DNA of 64,000 nucleotides from Trichomonas tenax (GCA_023091735.1 JALKBU010000033.1:1-64000); one strand, 5' to 3'. Positions 21,619 through 31,881 are shown, numbered from the stretch's first letter. The notes: a model not told the origin generated them from the letters alone. Made by a program: numbers and translations.

Positions 21619-22521
21619 CGTATCTCAAATCGGAACAAAGTTCACATATCTATTTTCTATCCATGCCCAGAATCACACGATTGCACCACTTACGAAGTAA
21701 CTTTATCGAAAGGCTCCTATTTCATCGAACTATGGGGTGCAGGATCCACTTTCATCCCCAATGGAGGTTCCGTTTCAGGAACATTGAACATTGGAAGATC
21801 TCAAAAATTATATCTTTTAGTAGGAATGTTAAAATCTAAATTGAACGCAAATAACTTTCTGAGAATCAATTTAAATCAACCTAACGGTGCTACGGACATA
21901 AGACTCGATTATTTCAATTATTGGTACGAAATTGATTCCTTGAAAAGCAGAATCATCGTTGCTGGAGCAGGATCGAACTCTATGTCACTCCACGTAGGCA
22001 ATAAACTCGGTTTTTCCACTATAGAAGGAGATTATGGCTGCGCTGGAGGATTATCGGGAACAATAGGTCTCTTTGGCTATAACGCTTCGTACGCAAAGAT
22101 CCTTTCATATGGATATCCCTGAACACAGTCAGAAGGAGGAAATGGAGGAATTATTCTAAACACTCGATTCGACAGTTCACATTTTGGACTAAAAGGAAAG
22201 TGTGGAATAGCAGGAGAGCCTGTACTAGGAGTCGATCAAAACAACGGATATCCTTTCTACAATGGATATCCGGGCGTTGGAGGATATTTCGGAAGCGGTG
22301 GATCAGCGGGATATATCTCGGGATGGTGGTCTCCTGTAGGAACAGGAGGTGGATCATCGTATATCTCGGAAGATTTAATAATTCGTCGAAATCACAGGGC
22401 GCAGTTTTGCGCAATGCGCAATAATGCACAATCAAAAAATGTTAAAAATGGGAAAATTTTTACTCAGTTTAAGGTTTCTCTGGAAGGTTTTTGCGCAGGT
22501 TTGACAGGTATAATTATCTAA
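21619..22521 (+). pseudogene. Glycine-rich surface protein gene broken by one TGA
   Basis: One frame stays open from 21619 to 22521 except for a single TGA at 22120-22122. It lacks an ATG at the front. The conceptual protein has the hallmarks of the trichomonad glycine-rich family related to the extracellular part of ALK/LTK receptors: C..Y.VTLSKG, ELWGAGS, GTLNIG...LYLLVGM, CAGGLSG, then GGNGG, GGYFGSGGSAGY and GTGGGSSYIS. Intact members are large surface or secreted proteins with a C-terminal membrane helix, which is not seen here. Both ends look truncated, so this is a pseudogene and not a read-through gene, although the rest of the frame is well kept and the break may be recent. Confidence 0.8.
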
Positions 22522-23011
22522 CTGAAAGCATTTCGAGCAAGCTTATAGTCAATGATCTTGATATAGCTATATATGGATAAATTTGATGATTCATTCCAAT
22601 GAAGAAACATGAAAATCTTTAAAGGTTAATATTCGAATAAAAAAGTTTATTGGAATAAAGGCCTCATTGTTCCAATAAAGTCCTATTTTGTATAATGAAA
22701 AATCAGTAATAGGAATAATCGACTTTAATTAGAATAAACTCGTTATTCCCAATGTTGAGCATTGTTCGTAATTCTAATTCCTATAACATTATTTTAATTA
22801 TACACGTGCATATAAGGTAAAAAATTGATCAATCTTTTCCTCATTATTTTATAATTATTTATTCATACATCAATGTTCTGTAACAAAATAATAACAATGC
22901 AGAAAGAATTAATAATGATTGATATTAATAAGCAGACTTAAGGTCTTTTTTGTTAATCATTTTCATAATAATTAAAAACATATTTAAATATAACATAACA
23001 AAAAATTATTT
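22522..23011. other. Intergenic spacer with small stems
   Basis: No gene. TTTATTGGAA (22646-22655) and TTCCAATAAA (22670-22679) form a perfect 10-base inverted repeat with a 14-base loop; GGAATAA/TTATTCC motifs recur to 22750. Confidence 0.6.
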
Positions 23012-26000
23012 TCAATCCCAAGATGTAATCTTTGGCTTTGAAGCAAATGGATCAACAATATCATCGAAGTTAGTGCTTCCTTCGTCATCCCATGAATTCT
23101 GTGGCACTGGTTTCTTCTTTGCTGCTCCAAATTTCTTTGATGGAGTCTTCTTTGGAGCGTAAGCACTGAATTTGTCATCATCGTCATCAGGAGGATCATC
23201 CCATGAATTATTGTCGACTTTTTTCTTTAAAGGAGCCTTCTTTTGTGGTTTAATGTCAACTTTGAAAGCATCAGAAGAATTCCAGTCATTCTTTTTCTCT
23301 GTCGTAGTCTTCTTTTCCGGTTGAATATCAACTTTAAAGGCATCTGATGAATCCCAATTATTCGATTTCTTTGCAGTTTTCTTCTTTTCTGGTTGAACAG
23401 CGACTTTGAAAGCGTCTGAAGAATCATCCCAAGAATTCTTTGGCTTTGGTTTCTTTGGCGCAGGTTTTACGACTTTAAATACGTCTTCATTATCATCATC
23501 CCAAGAATTCTTTGGTTTTGGTTTCTTCGGCTGCGCTTTCTTCTTTTGTGGTGATGTGACACTGAAAATGTCATCACCTAAGTCATCTTTCTTCCTCGGC
23601 TCTTCGAATGTTGGAACTTTCGTTTTTGGCGTTGCTGTCGTTGAGAAAATGCCTCCATCTTCAAATTTCGACTTCTTTGGTGTGAATTCTTCATCATTCG
23701 TTATTTTAGGCTTCGAAGCGAATGGATCATCAACATTATCTAAATCATAACCAACTTTTGGTTTTGATGCGAATGGATCATCAATATTATCTAAATCATA
23801 AACAACTTTTGGTTTTGATGTGAATGGATTTTCAATGTTATCGAGATAGAATGAATCTGATTTATCTTTTTCTTTCTTGAGGAAATCTAAATTATCATCA
23901 ACTTTCATTCCTGTGCTATCGATATTGTTGTTCTTTGGGATTTGAATCATCGCTGCAGAACTCGTGGCTGAAGATCCTTCCATAGCTGAAAGGTTCTTGT
24001 CACTCTTCTCTTGTGGAGCAATTTTAACGTTCTTTTCTTCGATTTTTGAGGTTTCATTGGTAACAGGTTTGATTTCTTCTTTGTTCGGTGGTTTTCCTTT
24101 AGAAGAAGAGAATAATTTTTCTTCTGCAGCTTTGACGTTATCCTCCTTTGGTTTAGAATCAATTTCAATCATTTGTGATTTGACTTCAGCGATCATTGGA
24201 GCTTCTGAAATAGATGATTTTGGTGATGGTTCATTTTCTGGTGGCTTTGATTCGATATCATTAGAAACTTTTTCAACTGGTTTTGGAGTTTCTCCTTTGA
24301 CTTCTTTTTCTTCGATTGGTTTCGATGAAAGTTCTTTTTCTTCATTTTCTTTAACTTGATTTTGTTTTGGGGATTCTTTGATTTGATTTTGTTTTGATGT
24401 TTTATTGTTTGTTTGAACAGAGATTTCTTCATCTTTGTCATCTTTTGCATCATCTGAATTAAATTCCATTATTGTTGTGTGATCAGCGACATTCTTTACA
24501 CTCTTGAATGGATTTTGAATCTTGATGTCATCAGAATCTTGTTCTTGTGGCTTGAAAACTGCGGAAACATAAGCTGACTCTGTGTTGTAAGAATCATCAG
24601 ATTCCGTTTTTTCAATTTCAATATCGAGTTTAGCTTTTGGTTGTGTTTTCGATGGAATTTGTGGCTTTGGACGCGAAGTGTGCTTTGATTTTGGTGAATT
24701 TGACTTTGAAGATATTGATTTTGAAGTTTTCGCTTTTGGATTTGGAGAAGAACTCTTTTTATCGACGTTTGTCGTTGTATTGATCGAAACCATTGGAATT
24801 TGTTGTTCCATTTGAGATTTGATGTAGCTGCGCATCACTGAATATTGCGGATCATTGACATAATCACCGGAGAATGACTGTGTTTGAAGATTTGATTTTA
24901 TTGTTGTTGAAATCGATTTCGCTGCTTTTTCGATTAATGTTTCATTGATTTCGATGTTTCTCTCTTTGGATAAGAAGTTTCTCGCCAATCTCAGCGGATT
25001 CTTGAGATCATTGTATGGATCGATTTGCAGTTGATTTTCAACACGAGGGGGTGTATACGGCTTTATTTCGATCGATTTATCGATTTGCTTTGGTTTGTTA
25101 TCCTTTTTAGGTCTTTGGACAACGATATCAGAAATTTCTTGGCTCTGCGCGAGAATGTCAATTGTGTTTGCAGATTTTGTCAACTTCAAAGGAGCGACTT
25201 TTGGCTTTTCTGGCATTTTGAGCTCGATTGTTGAAGATTCTGCAGGAATTTGGGCCGTAGTTGGCTTTGATATCATCAGTTCTTGTTTTGCTGCGAGATC
25301 AATAGCTTGCGAAGCTTCGATAATGAAATTATACCTTGGTTGATATCTTTCATCGTATGGCTTTTGTTTTGGAGATTTTTCAACATGGAACGGGTTTATA
25401 TCTTTGTGCTGCTCCTTCCATAGGTTGATTGATGATGATAACTCGTCAACAGCTCTCTCAAGATCGTCATTAATTCGTTTTCTTCTCGTGACGTTTTGTG
25501 ATTTCATATTTTCATCTTCGTCTGAAGAATCATCGGAAGAAACTTTGTTAAATAATGCAACGGCCTGATTTTCAGTTTTTTGCGTAATTTCATCCTCTCT
25601 TGAGCTTTTTTCTTTCTTGATATTTTCAGATTTTGGTGTTTCCGGTCTATTGCTTTCTTGCTTCATATTTTCTTGTAATTGGTTGATTTTGACAAGAATT
25701 TCCTGTATATCGTCCGCTTTCTTTGGTATTTCAATTCCACGAATTGCATTCCAATGTTCTATCAATGCAGGGTGTTTGTTCTGCATGTGGATGTCAACAT
25801 ACTGCCGAGATTTGAACTTCTTACTGCAAACAGGGCATTTTTCCCAAGATCCCAAAGTCGTTGTGAGGAGTTCTTCCGCTTTCTTCAGCGTCCTCGCTGT
25901 CTCCTTGTACTCCTTTTTCGTTGTCTTCAGTTGATTTTCCGATTTTGTGAGTTTTGCTTTAAAATCGTGATTTGATTTTTGTAAAAAAAGCAGTGAAAAC

Positions 26001-26251
26001 TGAAATAACTTGCATAGTTTGATGCACAACGGGTGGCTTATGATCTTGGACTCGTCTTTATCGACTTTTGCGTGTGTCAAAAATCGAATTAAAGCATTAA
26101 CTTTCGTATTTTCTTTATCTTTCTTCAATTCCTTGATGCTGCATGACATCACGTAGTTCCAGTCGAAAGATTCACCTACGTAATGCGTGGGACTCGAATA
26201 TGGCGCTGTTGCGAAAACTCCTTTTGCAGTATCATATCCTTCAATCCACAT
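23012..26251 (-). CDS. DZIP1/Iguana-like zinc-finger coiled-coil protein (basal body / ciliary transition zone)
   Basis: A protein of 1079 residues. Residues about 28-100 match the DZIP1 N-terminal domain (FDWNYVMSCSIKEL... then KLCKLFQFSLLFLQKSNHDF). A coiled coil (100-135) and one C2H2 finger follow: C139, C142, H155, H160 in KCPVCSKKFKSRQYVDIHMQ. DZIP1 proteins sit at the basal body and are needed to build cilia, which suits a flagellated cell. The remaining 900 residues are disordered and charged, with K/P/E-rich stretches and a repeat-rich tail. That tail has NPF/DPF-SKPK units near 807-850 and at the very C-terminus, and NSWDD/SSDAFKV units at 920-1030. DPF and NPF are known docking motifs for endocytic adaptors, so this tail may recruit partners; that is inference. 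ATG at 26251 is the only sensible start. Confidence 0.8.
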   Translation of the reverse strand: MWIEGYDTAKGVFATAPYSSPTHYVGESFDWNYVMSCSIKELKKDKENTKVNALIRFLTHAKVDKDESKIISHPLCIKLCKLFQFSLLFLQKSNHDFKAKLTKSENQLKTTKKEYKETARTLKKAEELLTTTLGSWEKCPVCSKKFKSRQYVDIHMQNKHPALIEHWNAIRGIEIPKKADDIQEILVKINQLQENMKQESNRPETPKSENIKKEKSSREDEITQKTENQAVALFNKVSSDDSSDEDENMKSQNVTRRKRINDDLERAVDELSSSINLWKEQHKDINPFHVEKSPKQKPYDERYQPRYNFIIEASQAIDLAAKQELMISKPTTAQIPAESSTIELKMPEKPKVAPLKLTKSANTIDILAQSQEISDIVVQRPKKDNKPKQIDKSIEIKPYTPPRVENQLQIDPYNDLKNPLRLARNFLSKERNIEINETLIEKAAKSISTTIKSNLQTQSFSGDYVNDPQYSVMRSYIKSQMEQQIPMVSINTTTNVDKKSSSPNPKAKTSKSISSKSNSPKSKHTSRPKPQIPSKTQPKAKLDIEIEKTESDDSYNTESAYVSAVFKPQEQDSDDIKIQNPFKSVKNVADHTTIMEFNSDDAKDDKDEEISVQTNNKTSKQNQIKESPKQNQVKENEEKELSSKPIEEKEVKGETPKPVEKVSNDIESKPPENEPSPKSSISEAPMIAEVKSQMIEIDSKPKEDNVKAAEEKLFSSSKGKPPNKEEIKPVTNETSKIEEKNVKIAPQEKSDKNLSAMEGSSATSSAAMIQIPKNNNIDSTGMKVDDNLDFLKKEKDKSDSFYLDNIENPFTSKPKVVYDLDNIDDPFASKPKVGYDLDNVDDPFASKPKITNDEEFTPKKSKFEDGGIFSTTATPKTKVPTFEEPRKKDDLGDDIFSVTSPQKKKAQPKKPKPKNSWDDDNEDVFKVVKPAPKKPKPKNSWDDSSDAFKVAVQPEKKKTAKKSNNWDSSDAFKVDIQPEKKTTTEKKNDWNSSDAFKVDIKPQKKAPLKKKVDNNSWDDPPDDDDDKFSAYAPKKTPSKKFGAAKKKPVPQNSWDDEGSTNFDDIVDPFASKPKITSWD

Positions 26252-26350
26252 TATTTTATCCCTCTTATTTTTTATCAGGCCCTATTTTCAAACTTTCTGA
26301 CATGTAAATATTCATTTTTGACGTTATTTTATCCCTCTTATTTTTTACCA
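26251..26350. repeat. 27-base direct repeat upstream of DZIP1-like gene
   Basis: TTATTTTATCCCTCTTATTT plus TTTA(T/C)CA occurs at 26251-26277 and again at 26324-26350, 73 bases apart. The proximal copy abuts the DZIP1-like ATG. On the minus strand it reads AATAAGAGGGATAAAATAA. A TGACATGTAA element (26298-26307) lies between the copies. Possible duplicated promoter segment. Confidence 0.75.
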
Positions 26351-26441
26351 AACCCATTTTTTTAAACAAAAAATTGGCATTAATTGAACTCTAAATTGAT
26401 GTAAAGCTGCAAATCTGTCATGTGTCAAATGTCACTTTTCT

Positions 26442-26484
26442 GCGCCAAACTCAGTTTCGCCAAAACGTTACTTTTAGCGCCAAA
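26442..26484. promoter_or_regulatory. Cluster of E2F-type sites
   Basis: GCGCCAAA (perfect reverse complement of TTTGGCGC) occurs at 26442-26449 and 26477-26484. TTTCGCCAAA, a near match, lies between at 26455-26464. Three sites within 43 bases lie 64-106 bases before the ATG of the E2F-like gene, between it and the divergent DZIP1-like gene. Confidence 0.75.
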
Positions 26485-26527
26485 CGTGATCCCTAATTTG
26501 ATAAAATTTTTTTATGTCCATTCAAAA

Positions 26528-26535
26528 TCATTTTT
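26528..26535 (+). promoter_or_regulatory. Initiator of the E2F-like gene
   Basis: TCATTTTT fits the trichomonad initiator and would give an 18-base leader before ATG at 26548. Confidence 0.55.
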
Positions 26536-26547
26536 ATTTATTTAGCA

Positions 26548-27291
26548 ATGGCACTTGTTGACTATAACTTGCCATCAGAATACATCGACGACGAAAATAC
26601 TCTTGCAATCCTTAAAGGTCCTTTCGATAAGCCATCTGCCTTCAAAAGCTCGACATTGCAATTCATCGAACGATGCAAGCACTGCCCTGAGGAGAAATAT
26701 GATATTAGGACTATGTCCGATGAGATGGGGTTCCGGCAGCGCCGTTTCTACGAGGTTGTCAATGTTTTCGAAGCTTTAGGAATTTGTTTAAAGGTTGATC
26801 CAAATTCATTTGTCTGGATTGGATTCGATTCCATAAGAGCGACCTTAGACAGGATAGCTACAGAACGATGCGCTTTCTACTCAAATGTTACACTGGATGA
26901 GATTTTCTCTAATCAAGGTTGTATTTCAGTTCAAAGGATAACAGAAGAGTTCCTTCTTCTCTTTATCGCACTGGAAATGAGAAGAATCAAGATTCTTGAG
27001 GCAGCGACATATCTTTCTCGTTCAAACGACAGAGAGAAAACTACAAGATGCAAATTATATCAAGTAGCCGCAATTTTGGAGATTGCCAATATAATCAAAA
27101 AGACAGATCAGCCAAGTGAGTTCGAAATAATGCCTGAATACTTCATTTCAGCTTCTGACCGTATTAATAAAAAATCTCCTGACCCTAATTCCCTAATTTC
27201 TCTCTTGAATAGACCGGAACATTTCTGCACTGATCCTATTTCTCCAACAATAAGATCACGAATCCATGAATATTATTCAACTAATTTTTAA
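26548..27291 (+). CDS. Atypical E2F-like transcription factor with two DNA-binding domains
   Basis: A protein of 247 residues. Residues about 33-93 form an E2F/DP winged helix with the recognition helix RQRRFYEVVNVFEALGI and the wing KVDPNSFVWIG, matching RR.YD..NVLE.... of the family. Residues about 125-197 look like a second, more diverged winged helix: TTRCKLYQVAAILEIANIIKK, with RCKLYQ in place of RRIYD. Two tandem DNA-binding domains and no dimerisation coil are the mark of atypical E2Fs (E2F7/8, plant DEL), which bind DNA without DP and mostly repress cell-cycle genes. The protein is short, with no transactivation or pocket-protein region. Its own promoter has E2F-type sites, which suggests autoregulation. 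E2F family membership is firm; the second domain is likely. Confidence 0.85.
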   Translation: MALVDYNLPSEYIDDENTLAILKGPFDKPSAFKSSTLQFIERCKHCPEEKYDIRTMSDEMGFRQRRFYEVVNVFEALGICLKVDPNSFVWIGFDSIRATLDRIATERCAFYSNVTLDEIFSNQGCISVQRITEEFLLLFIALEMRRIKILEAATYLSRSNDREKTTRCKLYQVAAILEIANIIKKTDQPSEFEIMPEYFISASDRINKKSPDPNSLISLLNRPEHFCTDPISPTIRSRIHEYYSTNF

Positions 27292-28462
27292 TATGCTTTT
27301 CTTTGTTTATATATTAATAAATTGCTCTATTTATGTTAGCCTAGAATATTCATCCAACTTTTAGACTTAATCACGCATTTTTTAATCAATATTAAATATA
27401 TACTTTGATTAAAACTCAGAGAACAAAGGCGATGCTCGCATGGACCAATCGGTAACGTAACCACGCCAATTACAAAGATATAAGAATTTTTTTCAAATAT
27501 TTTGAACTTTTTGAAAAAACATTTTTTTAGTAAAATTCTCAATATCACAGCAAATTCAAAAATAAACACAACCTTATTAGTAGCATCAGGAGTGTGACAA
27601 TGTGATATGGCACAAGTCTCGAACAAAGATGTGTCATCATCGCATTTCATGAAATTTGCGCTTCATAAAACTCTATGAATATGAACATCTGGGTATCAAC
27701 TTGTACTCTTTTGGCATTAACTTCACACTTATATTCTTTTAAGAATTTCACGAAAAGAGCGATATTTTGTTGGTTTTTGAATTTTTGCTATTTGTTGCTA
27801 AGAATATAATGAATAGGTATACTTTTATATTTCAAGCACCTAAATAATTTGAAAAATAATAAATTTGCTATTTTAGTTAGAGAGCATCTAAATTTTAAAA
27901 AGAAATACGTTGAGAATCATAACGACCAATTGGTTCTTATAAATTAGGCTTCTTTATAATTTCTTCAATATTTAGCAAATTAACAATTACTCATGAACGA
28001 TCCGCACAGCCTTTTAATTTCCTTAAACCTGCGATGGATTTTTTTCGAAATCAAGGTCAATCATATTTTGTTGTTAAGTCAAGCATATTTAATATTTCTA
28101 ATATGAGTGTACCTCTATTTTAAAAACATCCATCAGAAATAAGATATTTATTTTTAAACGAATAATTCATAGTTTTTATTACTATATCAGATATAGACAT
28201 GAAATAAGATGATTTCTCCAGACAACATTAAAAATATATAGTCTTTAGATCCAATACATCATTGCGATAAAGTTGCATTCTTAAATGATGCAAATATTCT
28301 TAAATCGAATTGATTTTTCACATTGAGAGCAATTTTCAAGATTTTTGACGAAAATCTGATAAAATTTCACACCAATAGTTAATGTTAAGTGACATAAAAT
28401 TTGTTAACCAACCTTCAGAAATCGAAAAAAAAAGAAAAGTTTCTATACCAGAAGGGCATTGA
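27292..28462. other. 1.2 kb intergenic region
   Basis: No gene supported; the frame at 27336-27650 on the minus strand has no recognisable domain. Confidence 0.55.
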
Positions 28463-29592
28463 TTTTTTTTCATTCTATTCTTTATATACGCCATCGTTGC
28501 CTTCTACAGGAACTGCACCACTATCGTTATTGACGAAATGGCGAAAGCATATAACGTAGAAGAATCAAGTTTGCATTTTTTGGAGTCAGTGTACTTCTTA
28601 TCTTACGGCATAATGCAGATATTTGCCGGTCTTTTATGTGATGTCATTGAACCTTCTTATATTATATCAATTGCACAAATATTTTGCAGTTTAGGTTCCA
28701 TTTTGTGTGGATATTCTTCAACTGTCACAATGGGAACTATTGGAAGACTTTTGGTTGGAATTGGATGTAGTCCTGTATATGTTCCTGTTTGTCTATATGT
28801 TGCAAATTGGTTTGACTTAAAATAGTATCCTACGCTCACAGGAGTGTTATTAGCTATTAGTGGAGTTGGTGATCTAATTGCGACAAGACCTCTTGAAGAA
28901 GTAACACACTTGATTGGCTGGAGAATGTGTTTTTATGCATTTGATGGATTAAAATTATTTTTTAGCATTTTGTGTGCTATATTCATCAGAGGAAACCCAA
29001 GAAATTCATATATCCATCAGTCAACCCTGAGATGAACGATGAAGAAGAGAAGAATACATTTAATGTTAAAATCATTCTCAAAAGTTCAGGTTTTTATCTC
29101 GTTGGTTTGTATTTAATATTTGATAACGGAACATATTCCACGACAGTGTCAGAGTGGGAGAAGCCTATGCTTCGTGATATATTCAAGTATACAAAAAATG
29201 AGGCATCAAACGCTTTAATTATTTGTGCCGTGGGAGTCATTCTTTCAGGAAATGTAATTCCTTTCATTTATGATCATGTATACTGCAGAAAGTGGGTTAT
29301 CTTTGTCACAGCAATGTTCGGAAGTGCTGTGCATGTGTGGGCATACATCAAAGCTACAGATCTCTCAAAATAGCAGGTTTGGCTGATTGTTGGTATAATT
29401 GGATTTACTACTTTACCGACATCTTCAGTTGCTTCTCCTTTCGTCAGAGAATACTATCACGCGTCGATTGCAGGTTCAGCAGTTGGTATGACTAACTGCC
29501 TAAACTTCTGCATATGTGGCGTTTACATGGAAATCTGTTCTAAGATTATTGGACACTTTGGATCATCAATTGAAGAAGGAAGACATGTTTAA
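28463..29592 (+). pseudogene. Broken MFS transporter gene
   Basis: Translated pieces join into a 12-helix major-facilitator protein: a first helix before 28538 with YAIVAFYRNC, then helices ending YSSTVTMGTIGRLLVGIGC and VANWF. An in-frame TAG follows at 28823-28825, then more sequence in the same frame, then a shift of frame near 28990-29010 into NPEMNDEEEKNTFNVK (the central loop). A second TAG lies at 29371-29373 and the final helices run to the TAA at 29590. No ATG precedes the first helix; a TGA closes the frame at 28460. GRLLVGIG is the typical MFS helix-4 signature. Related proteins carry organic phosphates or sugars; the substrate here is unknown. Two stops plus one frameshift make it a pseudogene. 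Confidence 0.8.
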
Positions 29593-30096
29593 AGCATCAA
29601 AGCTTATAAATATGGGATAAGTCTTTATATTCAAATATATGCATATGTAGCCCGAATGCAAGCGTTTGTTGGCTTTGCATAGATTTCTTCACGCTAGTTT
29701 TTGTGATACGATTTCGTTTCCATTACCTGTTAGAAATTTCTATGAACGCTACATTTCAGTCCAACAACAAGCTAATTAGAAATCATATTTGAAACATACC
29801 ACTGGCTTTACCGCTTACTCCGAACTATTCAAAATTAATTTCGAATAAAAAGTCCTTTTCCTGCTTTTTTCAATGAATGCCTCACTGACTAGGATATAGC
29901 TGTTCAACAACTGTGCATATGCATACTATGCTAATCAAATTGTCTTATTTTTTATTCAAAAATAAAATTTACTGTACGTTAAGCCGTCAGTACATTTGTT
30001 TTAAAGAAATTTAGAATCAACAATGATGTGAAATGAGGAGACAATCGGTTTTTCAAATGATTGAACGGTTTCTGAGGATGTAAATACAGTCAAAAA
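29593..30096. other. Intergenic spacer
   Basis: No gene or defined repeat is seen. Confidence 0.55.
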
Positions 30097-31881
30097 TTGT
30101 TCGGTAATTTTTTGATAGAACCAAATTCGAGCTTAGTCTATGATGAAAACAAAGCTGGTCTTTCTGCTCCGGCCGAAGAAGTCAAAAACAAGATCCTAAG
30201 TCTATCAAAAGGCTCGAAATTCTATGAATTAAAGCAAAAGCAGTCAAAAAGAGCAGAACAGCAAATATTAGATATGAAAAACAAGCTGAAGCATACTAGT
30301 GAAAGTGAATTCAAGTTCGCTGCGATCCAAGTCGAAGCTTTTCTTCAAAGTTTAGAAAAATCGAGAGATTTAACGAAAACATATCTTCACGCTGACTTAG
30401 ATTCATTTTTTGCGTCATGTGAAGCATTAAGAGACCCTTCATTAGTTGGAACAGAGTTTGCTGTTGGAGGAGAAATTAAACATGGAGTTTTATCGACAAC
30501 ATCATATGAAGCACGAAAAACAGGTGTCAGGAGTGGAATGGCTGTCTTTATTGCATTGCAATTATGCCCAAATCTGAGAATTGTCGAATCACATTATGAT
30601 TTATATCGGCATTATTCGGATTTAGTGCGTGAAGTATTTGCTAAATACGACCAAAACTATACTTCTTTCGGTTTAGATGAAGCAACATTGGATATATCGA
30701 AATTGGTTGGAACTGAATACGAGAAAGCGATGGAAATTTCGAAAAATATACAAAAGGAAGTCTTTGAGAAAACGAAACTAACAATATCATGTGGTATAGC
30801 TAACACTCCACAGCTAGCTAAAATAGCAAGCGATGTGAATAAGCCGAATGGTATTTTTGAAATCAAACATGGACGCGAGTCAACAATGGAATTTATTGCG
30901 CAATTATCGATTAGAAAAATTCCTGGAATAGGAGGTGTCGCTGAACAGATATTGCATGGATTGGGAATACAGACAATGAAAGATGTGTTGGACAAGAAAA
31001 CGGATTTGTGGATTTGCATGAGGCATTTGTTTTGCGAATTTATATTCTGCGCAGCTTTGGGAGTGCAAAGAGTTGCTTTTGGTGTTTCTGGTCCACAGCA
31101 GAGTGTCTCTAAAGAGAGAACATTCGATAATACAAATGACAGAGTGTTCCTAGAAGAAATTATAGAGAATTTATGCGTAGAACTATGCCAGATAATGTCC
31201 AATATGAAAGTAATGTGCAGAAATGTAACGCTGAAATTCAAAGATTCTAATTTCCAAGTCATCACAAGATGTATAAGTTTCGATCACGACACGAACAAAA
31301 TCAATGAGATCGTTCCTGCTTGTTTCAGGATATTGAGTGATGAACTCAAAAGTAGATATGTTAAATATAGACTGTTAGGTGTTAGATGTAGCCAATTAAC
31401 TTCACCTGGTTCAAAACGACAAGTGTCGATAAAAACAATGATCACGAAAATCAATGAAAAACCAACGACACATAAAATGAATGAAAATGATGAAACAATT
31501 GAATATTATAGTCAGCAGTTTGATGAGGAGGAGCAGGAATATGAAGGAGATTCAATGATCAACGAAGATTATGACAACAAAGTCGTTATTGAAAATGAAG
31601 AGAGTCAGGAAAAAATTGTCGTTGATAAAGATGAATTCGTTGAGTTAGAGAATCAATACATATCGAGTCAAAAAGAAGAAGAGCAAAAGACTCAAGGAAA
31701 GAAGAATTTGACATTGTTCGATTTCTTTGAACAAATCAAAGATAGTAATAAAGCAGTGAAGAAAGTTGAAACAAATAAAAATAACAAAAAGAAAAAGAAA
31801 ACTAAAGGATTTTTCAAACGAATTCCTGCATCTCTTGCAGGTGATAAATCAAAACAAGTGCAAAAAGTGTTACCTTTCTAA
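30097..31881 (+). CDS. DNA polymerase kappa (Y-family translesion polymerase), TTG at the expected start
   Basis: A protein of 594 residues if read from TTG at 30097. It has the kappa-type N-clasp (AGLSAPAEEVKNKIL...GSKFYE), then the Y-family palm. The metal-binding D100 and D102 lie in LHADLDSFFASCE, with F105 as the probable steric gate, and D194-E195 lie in SFGLDEATLDIS. A helix-hairpin-helix RKIPGIGG follows. The little-finger domain runs to about residue 450. The acidic and lysine-rich tail has NLTLFDFF, similar to a PCNA-binding box. Kappa inserts and extends past minor-groove lesions. No in-frame ATG lies between the TGA at 30073 and residue 60, inside the clasp, so the true start must be upstream. 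TTG at 30097 follows AGTCAAAAA directly and may be a mutated or non-standard start. Confidence 0.9.
   Translation: MFGNFLIEPNSSLVYDENKAGLSAPAEEVKNKILSLSKGSKFYELKQKQSKRAEQQILDMKNKLKHTSESEFKFAAIQVEAFLQSLEKSRDLTKTYLHADLDSFFASCEALRDPSLVGTEFAVGGEIKHGVLSTTSYEARKTGVRSGMAVFIALQLCPNLRIVESHYDLYRHYSDLVREVFAKYDQNYTSFGLDEATLDISKLVGTEYEKAMEISKNIQKEVFEKTKLTISCGIANTPQLAKIASDVNKPNGIFEIKHGRESTMEFIAQLSIRKIPGIGGVAEQILHGLGIQTMKDVLDKKTDLWICMRHLFCEFIFCAALGVQRVAFGVSGPQQSVSKERTFDNTNDRVFLEEIIENLCVELCQIMSNMKVMCRNVTLKFKDSNFQVITRCISFDHDTNKINEIVPACFRILSDELKSRYVKYRLLGVRCSQLTSPGSKRQVSIKTMITKINEKPTTHKMNENDETIEYYSQQFDEEEQEYEGDSMINEDYDNKVVIENEESQEKIVVDKDEFVELENQYISSQKEEEQKTQGKKNLTLFDFFEQIKDSNKAVKKVETNKNNKKKKKTKGFFKRIPASLAGDKSKQVQKVLPF

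Noticed and set aside
30060..30100. Intron at the 5' end of polymerase kappa
   Set aside because: No GTATGT or ACTAACACACAG nearby in the preceding 500 bases that I could see; kept only as an alternative.
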